The position numbers and the translations under genes were made by a program. Below, one piece after another: positions 1 to 7,048 of a stretch of 64,000 bases of DNA. Source of the DNA: Lactiplantibacillus mudanjiangensis (GTDB lineage Bacteria > Bacillota > Bacilli > Lactobacillales > Lactobacillaceae); the NCBI RefSeq assembly GCF_005405385.1, contig NZ_BJDY01000004.1, forward strand, positions 310,001-374,000, read 5' to 3'. Below the pieces are notes generated by a model that did not search any database, was not told where the DNA came from, and worked only from the letters and a program-made list of their open reading frames with translations. Position 1 is the first letter of the stretch; each line of letters starts with the position of its first letter.

Positions 1-120
1 ATGAGCTGGTGTGGTGGACTGTGGCCACCAGTGGATTGTTAACCAAGCGGCGCCCCCCACGCCGATGAGTATAACTAAAAATAATCGTAAATGATAAAAT
101 TTTCGATGTTGATAATGCAT
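1..120 (-). CDS. N-terminus of an unidentified membrane-anchored protein (cut by window edge)
   Basis: The first 40 codons of a minus-strand gene run off the left edge. A G-rich ribosome site (GGGGGAG) lies five bases before an ATG at 120, and the frame is open to position 1. The peptide has a basic start (HRK, residues 5-7), a hydrophobic stretch at about residues 12-29, then WWPQSTTPAH, which looks like a signal anchor with the body of the protein outside the cell. It is divergent from the rluA-type gene at 219. I do not recognise the family from 40 residues. The competing plus-strand readings here are short and lack a ribosome site. Confidence 0.65.
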   Translation of the reverse strand, partial: MHYQHRKFYHLRLFLVILIGVGGAAWLTIHWWPQSTTPAH

Positions 121-218
121 GTAATCTCCCCCAAGGTCTTACAATATTAGCCCTACTATACCACGTCTGTACAAAAAAGAATGTTAAGATTTTGTCGCAT
201 TTTAAAGGAGCCGCAAAA

Positions 219-1100
219 ATGGAATTTAGATGGCAACACACGGGTGAACCCGTTTCAATGAAACGCTTTTTAACTAAACATGGGATCAGCATGCGGCTGA
301 TCAAGGCCATTAAGCATGGTGAGGGTGAGTTCCGGTTAGATGGGATTCCACACTTCGGTGAGATTACCGTGGAAAATGGTGATTATGCGGGTATTTGGTT
401 ACCAGCCGAAGGGGCTGACCCTGAAGTTGCCGTGAGTTCGGTGCCAATTACTGTGTTATATGAAGATGATCATTGGTTAGTGGTCAATAAACCAGCCGGC
501 TTAACGAGTGTGCCGGGTCCTACTAACCGTGAAGATACGTTGGTTAATCGGGTCAAAGGTTATTTGATGGCACAGCAAGCTGAAAATCAAAAGCCCCATT
601 TGATTACCCGATTGGATCGTGATACGAGTGGCTTAGTGCTGGTAGCCAAGCATCGAGTCGCGCAAAGTATGACAACTTGGGAACCTGTTGCTAAAACGTT
701 AAGAAAGACGTATTTAGCGTGGGTCGATGGGCAATTAACCCCAGCGCAAGGGACGATCACTGCGGCAATCGGGCGAGTCGGGACGAGTCCACGGCGTGAA
801 GTTACGCCAGCGGGTCAAGATGCCACTACTAAATATTGGGTTGAACAGACTTTTGCCACGGCCACGCAAGTCAAACTGGAGCTGGTTACTGGACGAACCC
901 ATCAAATTCGGGTACATCTAAGCCATTTGGGCCATCCGTTATTAGGCGATCAACTTTACGCGGGTCCGACGACGTTAATTCAACGGCAGGCGCTACATGC
1001 GGCGACATTGCAGTTCCATGATCCATTTACTGATCAGGATTTACAATGGCAAGCGCCACTACCTGAGGATTTAGAACAGTTAATTAATCAACTCAAATAA
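219..1100 (+). CDS. RluA-family 23S rRNA/tRNA pseudouridine synthase
   Basis: A pseudouridine synthase of the RluA/RluD family (293 aa), which isomerises uridine in rRNA or tRNA. The catalytic block RLDRDTSG is present near residue 140 and holds the active-site Asp. Downstream are the family blocks with GRTHQIRVHL and GHPLLGDQLY. The N-terminal part resembles a weak S4-like RNA-binding segment. I chose ATG 219 because AAAGGAG lies just upstream; a longer TTG start at 192 would put the ribosome site inside the gene. Which uridine it modifies cannot be told from sequence. A terminator follows and is shared with the convergent ArsR gene. Confidence 0.9.
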   Translation: MEFRWQHTGEPVSMKRFLTKHGISMRLIKAIKHGEGEFRLDGIPHFGEITVENGDYAGIWLPAEGADPEVAVSSVPITVLYEDDHWLVVNKPAGLTSVPGPTNREDTLVNRVKGYLMAQQAENQKPHLITRLDRDTSGLVLVAKHRVAQSMTTWEPVAKTLRKTYLAWVDGQLTPAQGTITAAIGRVGTSPRREVTPAGQDATTKYWVEQTFATATQVKLELVTGRTHQIRVHLSHLGHPLLGDQLYAGPTTLIQRQALHAATLQFHDPFTDQDLQWQAPLPEDLEQLINQLK

Positions 1101-1111
1101 AGTCTTAATCA

Positions 1112-1154
1112 AAAACCGGCGCCAATCCTCAAAAGTAGGATGGACGCCGGTTTT
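1112..1154. terminator. Bidirectional terminator between rluA-type gene and arsR-type gene
   Basis: Inverted arms AAAACCGGCG and CGCCGGTTTT flank a loop of about 23 bases. A/T runs on both sides let it serve both convergent genes. Confidence 0.8.
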
Positions 1155-1171
1155 GTTGATGTTAACGCCAC

Positions 1172-1498
1172 TTACTTCGGCTGACTAGCTTCGAAGTCGG
1201 TAGTTAACGTGGTAAAGGTTGATTGTAATTGTTTTAAGGGTTCCGCTAAGGTGAGATAATAAATATGTTCCACCCCGTTGCTACGCATATCAATGACCCC
1301 AGCTTCACGCATTAAACGTAAATGATGTGAGACAGCTGGACGTGAAATGTTCACTAAAGCAGTAATTGCGGTGACGTTTAAGCCATCGCCACTATTCCCC
1401 AAGGCAATAATAATTTGTCGCCGAATGGTTTCGGCAAAAATGCCAATGAGTTGTGCACTCTCTGTTAGTGCGGTTGCTGATTTTTGATAGTTCGCCAT
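1172..1498 (-). CDS. ArsR-family winged-helix transcriptional regulator
   Basis: A small regulator (108 aa) with an ArsR/SmtB winged helix. Residues around NVTAITALVNISRPAVSHHL form the DNA-reading helix, followed by the wing (LMREAGVIDMRSNGVEHIYYL). There are no cysteines and no metal-site motif, so metal sensing is not supported. I chose ATG 1498 (MANYQKS), preceded by AGG six bases upstream; the longer TTG start overlaps that ribosome site. A perfect inverted repeat 62 bp upstream (1560-1587) may be its operator. Target genes are unknown; the divergent flavodoxin-like gene at 1914 is a candidate. Confidence 0.85.
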   Translation of the reverse strand: MANYQKSATALTESAQLIGIFAETIRRQIIIALGNSGDGLNVTAITALVNISRPAVSHHLRLMREAGVIDMRSNGVEHIYYLTLAEPLKQLQSTFTTLTTDFEASQPK

Positions 1499-1913
1499 GA
1501 CTGACCTAAGTCCTTTCAAATTCAATTGGTTGGCTTGATCGGATGATGCGTCCCCTTGATATCAATCTGGCCGCCACCAGATTGATACTAACGTGATCAA
1601 AGCCTCAGTTGACAACTCCGCCTAAAACTAGGTGGCTGTGATACTATTAACTGGTACACAATTAGTTCAACGAATTGCTTCGAATGAGTGAAGCGTTTCG
1701 AGTAACTTGTTAGTCCGTAAGTTGTCTAACGGGCGGGGCCATGGGATGGTTAGAAGCTTGGCTCTTGTCCTATTAAAACAACTCTGTAATTAATTGTCAA
1801 TTGTTTCTCGTTTTAACTATTCATAATTATAGTACTTAACGATTGTGGTTAGTTTAGTAAGTGCTTTTTGAATAACAATGATCGTTAACTTAATTTGATT
1901 GGAGGAGATCTGA
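1499..1913. other. Intergenic region with an inverted repeat and possible structured leader
   Basis: No gene is seen. It holds an 11-bp perfect inverted repeat (1560-1570 and 1577-1587), then a stretch at 1650-1770 with several short hairpins: GCTTC..GAAGC near 1678-1695, and GTTAG..CTAAC near 1710-1735. It also includes the ribosome site GGAGGAGA of the next gene. The hairpin-rich part could be a leader of the flavodoxin-like gene, but I recognise no known riboswitch. Confidence 0.4.
1560..1587. promoter_or_regulatory. 11-bp perfect inverted repeat, candidate operator
   Basis: TATCAATCTGG and CCAGATTGATA are separated by six bases. There is no T-run, so it is unlikely to be a terminator. 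It lies upstream of the ArsR-family gene and is about the size of ArsR operators, but no binding is shown. Confidence 0.45.
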
Positions 1914-2678
1914 ATGTATGTGTTAGGACTCTTGGGATCGCAACGGCCAGATGGCGTTACGGCCCAAACGTTAAAGGCGGTTTTGAAAGGGGCCGCTAAA
2001 ACGGCAAAAGTTGAACTGATTAATCTAAATGACTATGTTATTTTACCAGATCAGCCTAGCCAACACAACTCAGACTTAGACTTGATAGAAAACAAGCTGT
2101 TAAAGGCAGATGTTTGGGTTTTGGCGGCGCCGACTTATTTAGGTGGTCTATCTGGGGTGATGAAGAATTTTTTAGATTGTATGCGGAATCGGATTGCGCG
2201 TTTTAATGCGGTTGGTGAGGCCGTCCCAGATCGGTTTAAGAATAAACACTATGTTACTGTGACGAATTGTTACGTTGGTAGCGTTGAAAATATGGTGACC
2301 GGTATGACGGATGCGGCCTTCAAAACGATGGATAAGTTTTTGACGATGGGCGGCCTGATTAAAATTCGTGAAATTGTGGTCACGAAGACTTTTGGCATGT
2401 CACAATTGTCAGCTAAAAAACAAAGTGAGTGTGAACGCGTTGGTCAAAAAGCGGTACAAAGAAAGGAGCGCGACGATAATACGATGAAACGCTATGTAGA
2501 ATTATTTTTAATGATTGCGGTGATGGCATTAATCACGATGGGGATTGAGGCTGGCATTGGTCAACTAATTCCGCTACAAAACTTTTGGGCTTATTATGGG
2601 GTGTTTGTCATTGTTTTCTATGTGCTGTTAGCCTCGATCCTACACTTTTTCACCGTGGTTAAACATCGGCGGCACTAG
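1914..2678 (+). CDS. Flavodoxin-like NAD(P)H-dependent FMN reductase with C-terminal membrane tail
   Basis: A 254-aa protein. Residues 1-180 match the flavodoxin-fold FMN reductase family: MYVLGLLGSQRPDG (phosphate loop), then WVLAAPTYLGGLSGVMKNFLDC, the family's PxYxxxxxxxLKxxxD block. Residues about 190-250 form an unusual extra part with two hydrophobic helices (VELFLMIAVMALITMGI and YYGVFVIVFYVLLASIL) and a basic end (KHRRH), so the enzyme is probably held at the inner face of the membrane. The start ATG has GGAGGAGA eight bases upstream. MsrA follows 72 bp later on the same strand, so a redox-repair operon is plausible. The substrate is not known. Confidence 0.8.
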   Translation: MYVLGLLGSQRPDGVTAQTLKAVLKGAAKTAKVELINLNDYVILPDQPSQHNSDLDLIENKLLKADVWVLAAPTYLGGLSGVMKNFLDCMRNRIARFNAVGEAVPDRFKNKHYVTVTNCYVGSVENMVTGMTDAAFKTMDKFLTMGGLIKIREIVVTKTFGMSQLSAKKQSECERVGQKAVQRKERDDNTMKRYVELFLMIAVMALITMGIEAGIGQLIPLQNFWAYYGVFVIVFYVLLASILHFFTVVKHRRH

Positions 2679-2750
2679 TTGTGAGCAAATGGATTGCCAC
2701 GGAAAAGCAGACGACGTAAGCTTAGAGAAAATCGGTGAGGAGGGGTCGTT

Positions 2751-3566
2751 ATGGCACTATCAATGGCTGAATTGACGCAACAAATAACCACTTTAATCTT
2801 AAATCCAGGGACGCGTGCTTGGGAACGACAATTATTAGTAGGTGCCAAGCAGCGGTTAACCCCAAATACCACAGCGGCTCGCGAGCTTTCTCGATTATTG
2901 GCTGACTTACGACCATTAGCACAACGGCAAAACTTAACGCCAGCAGTGGCTGACTTTTATCGGCAAATGACCGGGGAAACGGTCTTAGATTCGCGTGACT
3001 TAGTGGCGCAACACACGGCACCTGATCCACCATATCAAGAACGAGCGGTATTTGCTGGTGGCTGTTTTTGGTGTATGGTAGAACCGTTTGAAACACGCCC
3101 CGGGATCAACGCCGTCATTTCAGGTTATACGGGTGGCACGGTCGCACAGCCGACTTATGATCAAGTCATTAGTCAATCAACGGGCCATGTGGAAGCAGTT
3201 GAGATCTTGTTCGATACTCGTCAAGTGACTTATGCCGACTTATTGACGGTTTATTGGCAATTGATTGATCCAACCGATGATAGTGGGCAAGTGAATGATC
3301 GTGGTGAGTCTTATCGGCCAATTATTTTCGTGAATTCAGCGGCCCAACGTCAATTGGCGGAAGCGTCAAAACAACGGGTCATTGATCAGCGGCAATATCA
3401 AAAGCCAATTGTCGTGGCAATCGAACCGACAACGACGTTTTGGCCCGCTGAAAACTATCATCAACAGTTTTATCGGCAGCAACCTAAGCGTTACCAACGG
3501 CTAGAACGGGCGCGTCAACGGTATTTGCGCTGGCAACGTCTATGGGCCAAATGGCGACGAAAATAA
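2751..3566 (+). CDS. msrA: Peptide-methionine (S)-S-oxide reductase MsrA with N-terminal extension
   Basis: Reduces methionine-S-sulfoxide in proteins and free methionine. The catalytic motif GGCFWC is at residues 103-108 (C105 is the nucleophile), followed by SGYTGG, GHVEAVEI, DPTDDSGQVNDRGESYR and AENYHQQ. It is longer than usual (271 aa) because of about 97 helical residues before the catalytic domain. There is no cysteine after C108, so the C-terminal resolving cysteines of the E. coli enzyme are absent and recycling must use C108 or an outside thiol. The start ATG has GGAGGGG upstream. It ends just before a bidirectional terminator. Confidence 0.93.
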   Translation: MALSMAELTQQITTLILNPGTRAWERQLLVGAKQRLTPNTTAARELSRLLADLRPLAQRQNLTPAVADFYRQMTGETVLDSRDLVAQHTAPDPPYQERAVFAGGCFWCMVEPFETRPGINAVISGYTGGTVAQPTYDQVISQSTGHVEAVEILFDTRQVTYADLLTVYWQLIDPTDDSGQVNDRGESYRPIIFVNSAAQRQLAEASKQRVIDQRQYQKPIVVAIEPTTTFWPAENYHQQFYRQQPKRYQRLERARQRYLRWQRLWAKWRRK

Positions 3567-3567
3567 A

Positions 3568-3624
3568 AAAATAGCTGTGGTGACGGTTTAAGCGGATTGC
3601 TTGAATCGTCACCACAGCTATTTT
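3568..3624. terminator. Bidirectional terminator msrA / EAL gene
   Basis: An 18-bp perfect stem (AAAATAGCTGTGGTGACG at 3568-3585 and its complement at 3607-3624) lies between convergent genes, with A/T runs at both ends. Confidence 0.9.
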
Positions 3625-3628
3625 AAGC

Positions 3629-4357
3629 TTACATAGCTGCCTGATCTTGTGGTAATTTTAATAATTGTGGTTTACTAAAATAATAACCTTGTTTATACTT
3701 AATGCCTAACTTCTGACTAAGTACGTTGTCGGCGGCATTTTCCACACCTTCTAAAACTAAACGCAACCCATATTCTGTGCTCATGGCGCGCCAAAAACGG
3801 ACCTTTTGCTGGATCTTAGGATCATTGAAGGCCAACTTAAAGTTTTGCAAAGCAAACTTGAGTTCTGACACTAATGGGAGTAAAGTTTGAACATCATCAA
3901 AGTAGTTATCCCCAGTCCCAACATCGTCCAACGAAATTTGAATGCCTTGGTCAACTAATGATTGTAACAAGGGTAGCATTTCGGCTACTGGATATTGTTC
4001 AGGCCCATCGTCTTCAGTTAGTTCTACAACGAGTCGAGCAGGGTAAAGCTGTTGTTGACTTTTAATAATAGCGTCGACGATCGGTGTGGTCATCAGTTGT
4101 TCACGGTTAATGTTGACGGAACAGTAATTGACCTTTAGTGCCAAGACCCTGGTGGTTGCGATTAGTAATTCCGCGATAGTTTGCGCATCGATGGCAGCAA
4201 AATTAACAGGTGGCCGCCAGCCTTCAGGTGTCAGTTGTTTCATTAATAATTCATAACCCGTAATCGTTTTTGTCTTAGTATTGATTTGGGGCTGAACAAA
4301 ATAGCGATAAAATGGTTCCAAATAGTTTTCCTCCGAAAATAGTTGATGTTTATTCAT
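3629..4357 (-). CDS. Stand-alone EAL-domain protein (probable cyclic-di-GMP phosphodiesterase)
   Basis: A 242-aa protein that is almost entirely an EAL domain. Expected metal and substrate residues are visible: ExL as YELL (E36), the Asn in SVNIN, VELTEDD, LDDVGTGDNYF (DDFGTG in most homologues), LKF lysine, LEGVEN and QGYYFSKP. The canonical EAL tripeptide itself is replaced by ELL. ATG 4357 gives the natural domain start; a longer frame would overlap the divergent NADH oxidase. No GGDEF cyclase, PilZ protein or sensor domain is in the window, so its input and targets are unknown. Confidence 0.85.
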   Translation of the reverse strand: MNKHQLFSEENYLEPFYRYFVQPQINTKTKTITGYELLMKQLTPEGWRPPVNFAAIDAQTIAELLIATTRVLALKVNYCSVNINREQLMTTPIVDAIIKSQQQLYPARLVVELTEDDGPEQYPVAEMLPLLQSLVDQGIQISLDDVGTGDNYFDDVQTLLPLVSELKFALQNFKLAFNDPKIQQKVRFWRAMSTEYGLRLVLEGVENAADNVLSQKLGIKYKQGYYFSKPQLLKLPQDQAAM

Positions 4358-4415
4358 TAAAAGAACGGTATACTTATAATAAGTTAAGTATAGACAGAAA
4401 GAAAGGATTAATTTT

Positions 4416-5771
4416 ATGAAAGTTATTGTTGTTGGTTGTACGCACGCCGGAATTGCGGCCATCAAGCAGATCTTAAAAACTTATCCTGATGCAGAAATTA
4501 CTGCATATGAACGTCAAGCAAGTATTTCATACCTATCATGTGCCACCTATTTACATATTGAAGGAACCGTTGAAGACTTGTCGGCCGCATTGTATGCGGA
4601 ACCTGCGGATTTCGTCAAGCAGGGGGTCAACATGAAGGTTGAACATGATGTTATTCGTATTGATACTATGGCACATACGGTTCGTGTTCAAAATTTAGTG
4701 ACGCGAGAAATGTTCACTGATCATTATGATAAGTTGATCATGACTACCGGGTCAATTACCGCAATCCCAGCCATTACAGGGATTGAAAATCCTAAAGTCC
4801 TTTTATGTAAGACTTATGATCAAGCAAATAATTTATGTGAATCAACTATTGATGCGAAAAAAATCGCAATTATTGGTGGTGGCTATGTCGGTGTTGAACT
4901 AGCAGAAGGCTATGCGAATACGGGACGAGAAGTCGTGTTGATTCAGCAAACCGCGCATGTGTTGGACAAATACATTGAACCGTTAATTGCCAATCAGGTG
5001 ATGGATGTCTTAGCCGATCACGGTGTCAAAGTTGTGTTGAGTACGCAAGTGTCTGCTTTTGAGGATACCGAAGATGGATCGTTAATGGTTAGAACAAATT
5101 CCGGGGATTTTGAAGTGGATATGGCGGCGATGAGTGCTGGGATGATTCCGTATACCGATTTATTGGATGGTAAAGTGGATATGGCCGACAATGGGGCCAT
5201 CGTTGTTGATGATTATGCCCAAACTTCAGATCCTGATATTTTAGCCGCTGGCGATGCAGCACTTAGTCATTATAATCCGACCCGTGGCATGATCTATACA
5301 CCATTGGCTTCTCAAGCGGTACGCCAAGGTGCCTTGGCCGGAATTAATGTCGGTGAACGGCGGTTGCGGACATTAGGAACTCAGGCCACAACTGGGATGT
5401 TTGTTTTCAAACATACGATTGTGACAACTGGTTTAACGATGGCTGCAGCTCAGGACGCTAAATTGAATGCCGCGATGGCCGTTTATCAAGGTAATTACCG
5501 ACCAGAATTCATGCCAAATGCTTATCCGGTGACTGTCGTCTTAGTTTATGATCGTAATAACCGCCATATTTTAGGGGCGCAGTTAATGAGTCAACATGAT
5601 GTGTCACAAGCAGCTAATACAGTCTCCGCTTTAATTCAAACTGAAAGTACGATTGATCAACTCGCCTTCTTGGATATGTTATTTTCACCGAGTTTCAATC
5701 AGCCATTTAATTATTTGAATTTAGTTGCCCAAATCGCCGTCGAACAAGAACACGGTTATTTAAGAACTTAA
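4416..5771 (+). CDS. nox: NADH oxidase (water-forming type, CoA-disulfide-reductase family)
   Basis: A flavoprotein that oxidises NADH, probably reducing oxygen to water. The N-terminal FAD-binding block (VIVVGCTHAGIAA) is followed by a redox cysteine at residue 42 in YLSCATY, the position used by Nox and Npx enzymes. A second dinucleotide fold for NADH lies near residues 149-175 (IAIIGGGYVGVELAEGYA), and the FAD-ribityl block ILAAGDAA is near residue 270. Length 451 aa is normal. AAAGGA lies nine bases before ATG. It has its own strong terminator. Several Nox paralogues are usual in these bacteria, so the physiological role may differ from the main oxidase. Confidence 0.9.
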   Translation: MKVIVVGCTHAGIAAIKQILKTYPDAEITAYERQASISYLSCATYLHIEGTVEDLSAALYAEPADFVKQGVNMKVEHDVIRIDTMAHTVRVQNLVTREMFTDHYDKLIMTTGSITAIPAITGIENPKVLLCKTYDQANNLCESTIDAKKIAIIGGGYVGVELAEGYANTGREVVLIQQTAHVLDKYIEPLIANQVMDVLADHGVKVVLSTQVSAFEDTEDGSLMVRTNSGDFEVDMAAMSAGMIPYTDLLDGKVDMADNGAIVVDDYAQTSDPDILAAGDAALSHYNPTRGMIYTPLASQAVRQGALAGINVGERRLRTLGTQATTGMFVFKHTIVTTGLTMAAAQDAKLNAAMAVYQGNYRPEFMPNAYPVTVVLVYDRNNRHILGAQLMSQHDVSQAANTVSALIQTESTIDQLAFLDMLFSPSFNQPFNYLNLVAQIAVEQEHGYLRT

Positions 5772-5778
5772 TTCAGCA

Positions 5779-5820
5779 AAAAAGGCCTCAACTTGCGATT
5801 TTGCAAGTTGAGGCCTTTTT
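5779..5820 (+). terminator. Terminator of the NADH oxidase gene
   Basis: An 18-bp stem (5779-5796 and 5803-5820) with sequence AAGGCCTCAACTTGC and its complement ends in a T-run. The T-run overlaps the last bases of the small minus-strand gene at 5819. Confidence 0.92.
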
Positions 5821-5917
5821 AATGATGTTCATGGTGTGATTCGTGAACGCGTCCACCAATTAAAGTCGCCATAACCATACCTAAGAGTAAGCTGATACTG
5901 ATGAGTAAAATAGCCAT
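5819..5917 (-). CDS. 32-residue membrane peptide with histidine-rich tail
   Basis: A short open frame: about 20 hydrophobic residues (MAILLISISLLLGMVMATLI), then GGRVHESHHEHH and a stop. This is a single membrane helix with an acidic and histidine-rich tail that could bind a metal. GGGG lies about nine bases before ATG. The long 5' side (5918-6120) contains a good hairpin (ACCTAAAC..GTTTAGGT near 5971-5992). No family is recognised. Its composition (membrane helix plus a clean polar tail) is what argues it is real; independent support such as conservation or transcription is lacking. Confidence 0.5.
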   Translation of the reverse strand: MAILLISISLLLGMVMATLIGGRVHESHHEHH

Positions 5918-6144
5918 TAGTTTTCAACCCCATTTGTAGATTTTTACCTAACAATACTGGGTTAATGCTACCTAAACTAGCTCGTTTAGGTAAAAGTTGT
6001 GTCATGTTTTGGTAAAGCTATCAATCGATAGGAAAAACCAATCGATTCCGCGCCGTTACTGACTTAGTTGCATGTTAAGATGAAGTTAGCAATGATCGAA
6101 AGATATTTTAATTAGTAATAATCACTGAATAAAAATAGGCTAAC
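5918..6144. other. Intergenic region upstream of the small peptide gene
   Basis: No gene is seen. A hairpin (ACCTAAAC..GTTTAGGT) lies around 5971-5992, so a structured leader for the minus-strand peptide is possible. The folded repeat begins at 6145. Confidence 0.4.
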
Positions 6145-6550
6145 TTGCCACCTACCGTTCGCCCACATTGAGCCGGAACGCTGTGGACGGACCGGCTCAG
6201 CCAAAGGGCGGTCTGAGCCGTCGTTTTGAACCACCAAAACCGTGTTTCAAAAGCGCCAATCTCTAAGCGATAAATCGCTAAGAGATTCCCACGGCTGGGC
6301 TCAATGTGGACTCACTCTCGGTTATAGTGGTGATCACAAACTTAATTAACAACCACAAGATAACCGGAGTCAACCAGTGATGGCGTCGGCCGTGCAAACA
6401 GCGTTAGTCCGGGTGGTTTTTCCGGACTTTACGATGTGGACGACTTTTGAGACTAGCGGTTTGGGCTAGGCTTAAAAGCGAGGTGGAAGCCCGATTTTGG
6501 GCTGGAACCGGTCCCCACAGCCGACAGAATCACTGGCTGACGGAGGTGGC
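6145..6550 (+). repeat. Folded intergenic repeat, copy A (complete core)
   Basis: Core from TTGCCACCTACC to GGAGGTGGC. The left module is closed by CCACATTGAGCC with GGCTCAATGTGG and carries an internal AATCTCT..AGAGATT hairpin. The right module has GTCGGC/GCCGAC arms and a GTCCGG/CCGGAC stem. It lies between the peptide/nox region and the FMN-binding gene. The outer terminal repeats seen in copies D and I are not evident here. Confidence 0.9.
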
Positions 6551-6604
6551 CCGGCTATCTTTCAACTTTTAGTGAAATCAGTAAAAGACGAAGGGGGCTT
6601 TAAG

Positions 6605-6943
6605 ATGGCAACGTATAAACCAGGGGCCTATCACATTGTTGGTGATGGTTACTTGCATGATTTACCATTGACGATTTCATTTACTGCGGATCAACTTGTG
6701 GGGATCGAAGTGGCGCCGGAAACCAAGTTGCATGGTTTGGAAAAAGAGGCGATTCCACAAGTGGTAACACGGTTATTAATGGCTCAAACCGTTGATATTG
6801 ATGCCGTCACAGGGGCTACAGTAACGAGTGATGGCTTAGTTGATGCGGTCACCGATGTGATTGATGCGATGCCAACGACTGATCCGGATGGCCCCGCCCA
6901 TAATCTGCTTGCCCAGTATCGGCATATTGCAACATCAAAATAA
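6605..6943 (+). CDS. Small FMN-binding-domain protein
   Basis: A 112-aa protein that is a single FMN_bind domain, like the covalent-FMN domains of fumarate reductases and NqrC/RnfG. The flavinylation motif DAVTGATVT is at residues 66-74, with T74 the expected site for ApbE-type flavin transferase. No signal peptide or membrane helix is seen, so it should be cytoplasmic. AGGGGGC lies six bases before ATG 6605; a longer frame from 6497 would start inside the repeat and is rejected. No reductase or ApbE partner is adjacent. Confidence 0.8.
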   Translation: MATYKPGAYHIVGDGYLHDLPLTISFTADQLVGIEVAPETKLHGLEKEAIPQVVTRLLMAQTVDIDAVTGATVTSDGLVDAVTDVIDAMPTTDPDGPAHNLLAQYRHIATSK

Positions 6944-6948
6944 GTTTT

Positions 6949-7000
6949 AAAACGTTGTGTTGACTTTGACCGATTAGGTGAAGCCGGCGCAACGTTTTTA
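6949..7000 (+). terminator. Probable terminator after the FMN-binding gene
   Basis: AAAACGTTG and CAACGTTTT are separated by a long loop of about 32 bases and end in TTTTT. It is weaker than others because of the loop. An extended -10 (TG at 7004-7005, TATAAT at 7007-7012) follows, probably for the next gene. Confidence 0.5.
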
Positions 7001-7048
7001 GTTTGTTATAATAAGACTAATGACATTAGATTAGTGGAGGTGGCGAAT

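Noticed and set aside
3-68. C-terminal tail of a plus-strand gene at the left edge
   Set aside because: A 21-codon reading exists, but the minus strand has a ribosome site, ATG and a signal-anchor peptide over the same bases, which is more convincing.
2749-3096. Antisense open frame across msrA
   Set aside because: It overlaps the catalytic region of a clear gene and has no start signal; a coding shadow.
6497-6604. Longer N-terminus for the FMN-binding protein
   Set aside because: It starts inside repeat copy A, has no ribosome site, and the ATG at 6605 has a good one.
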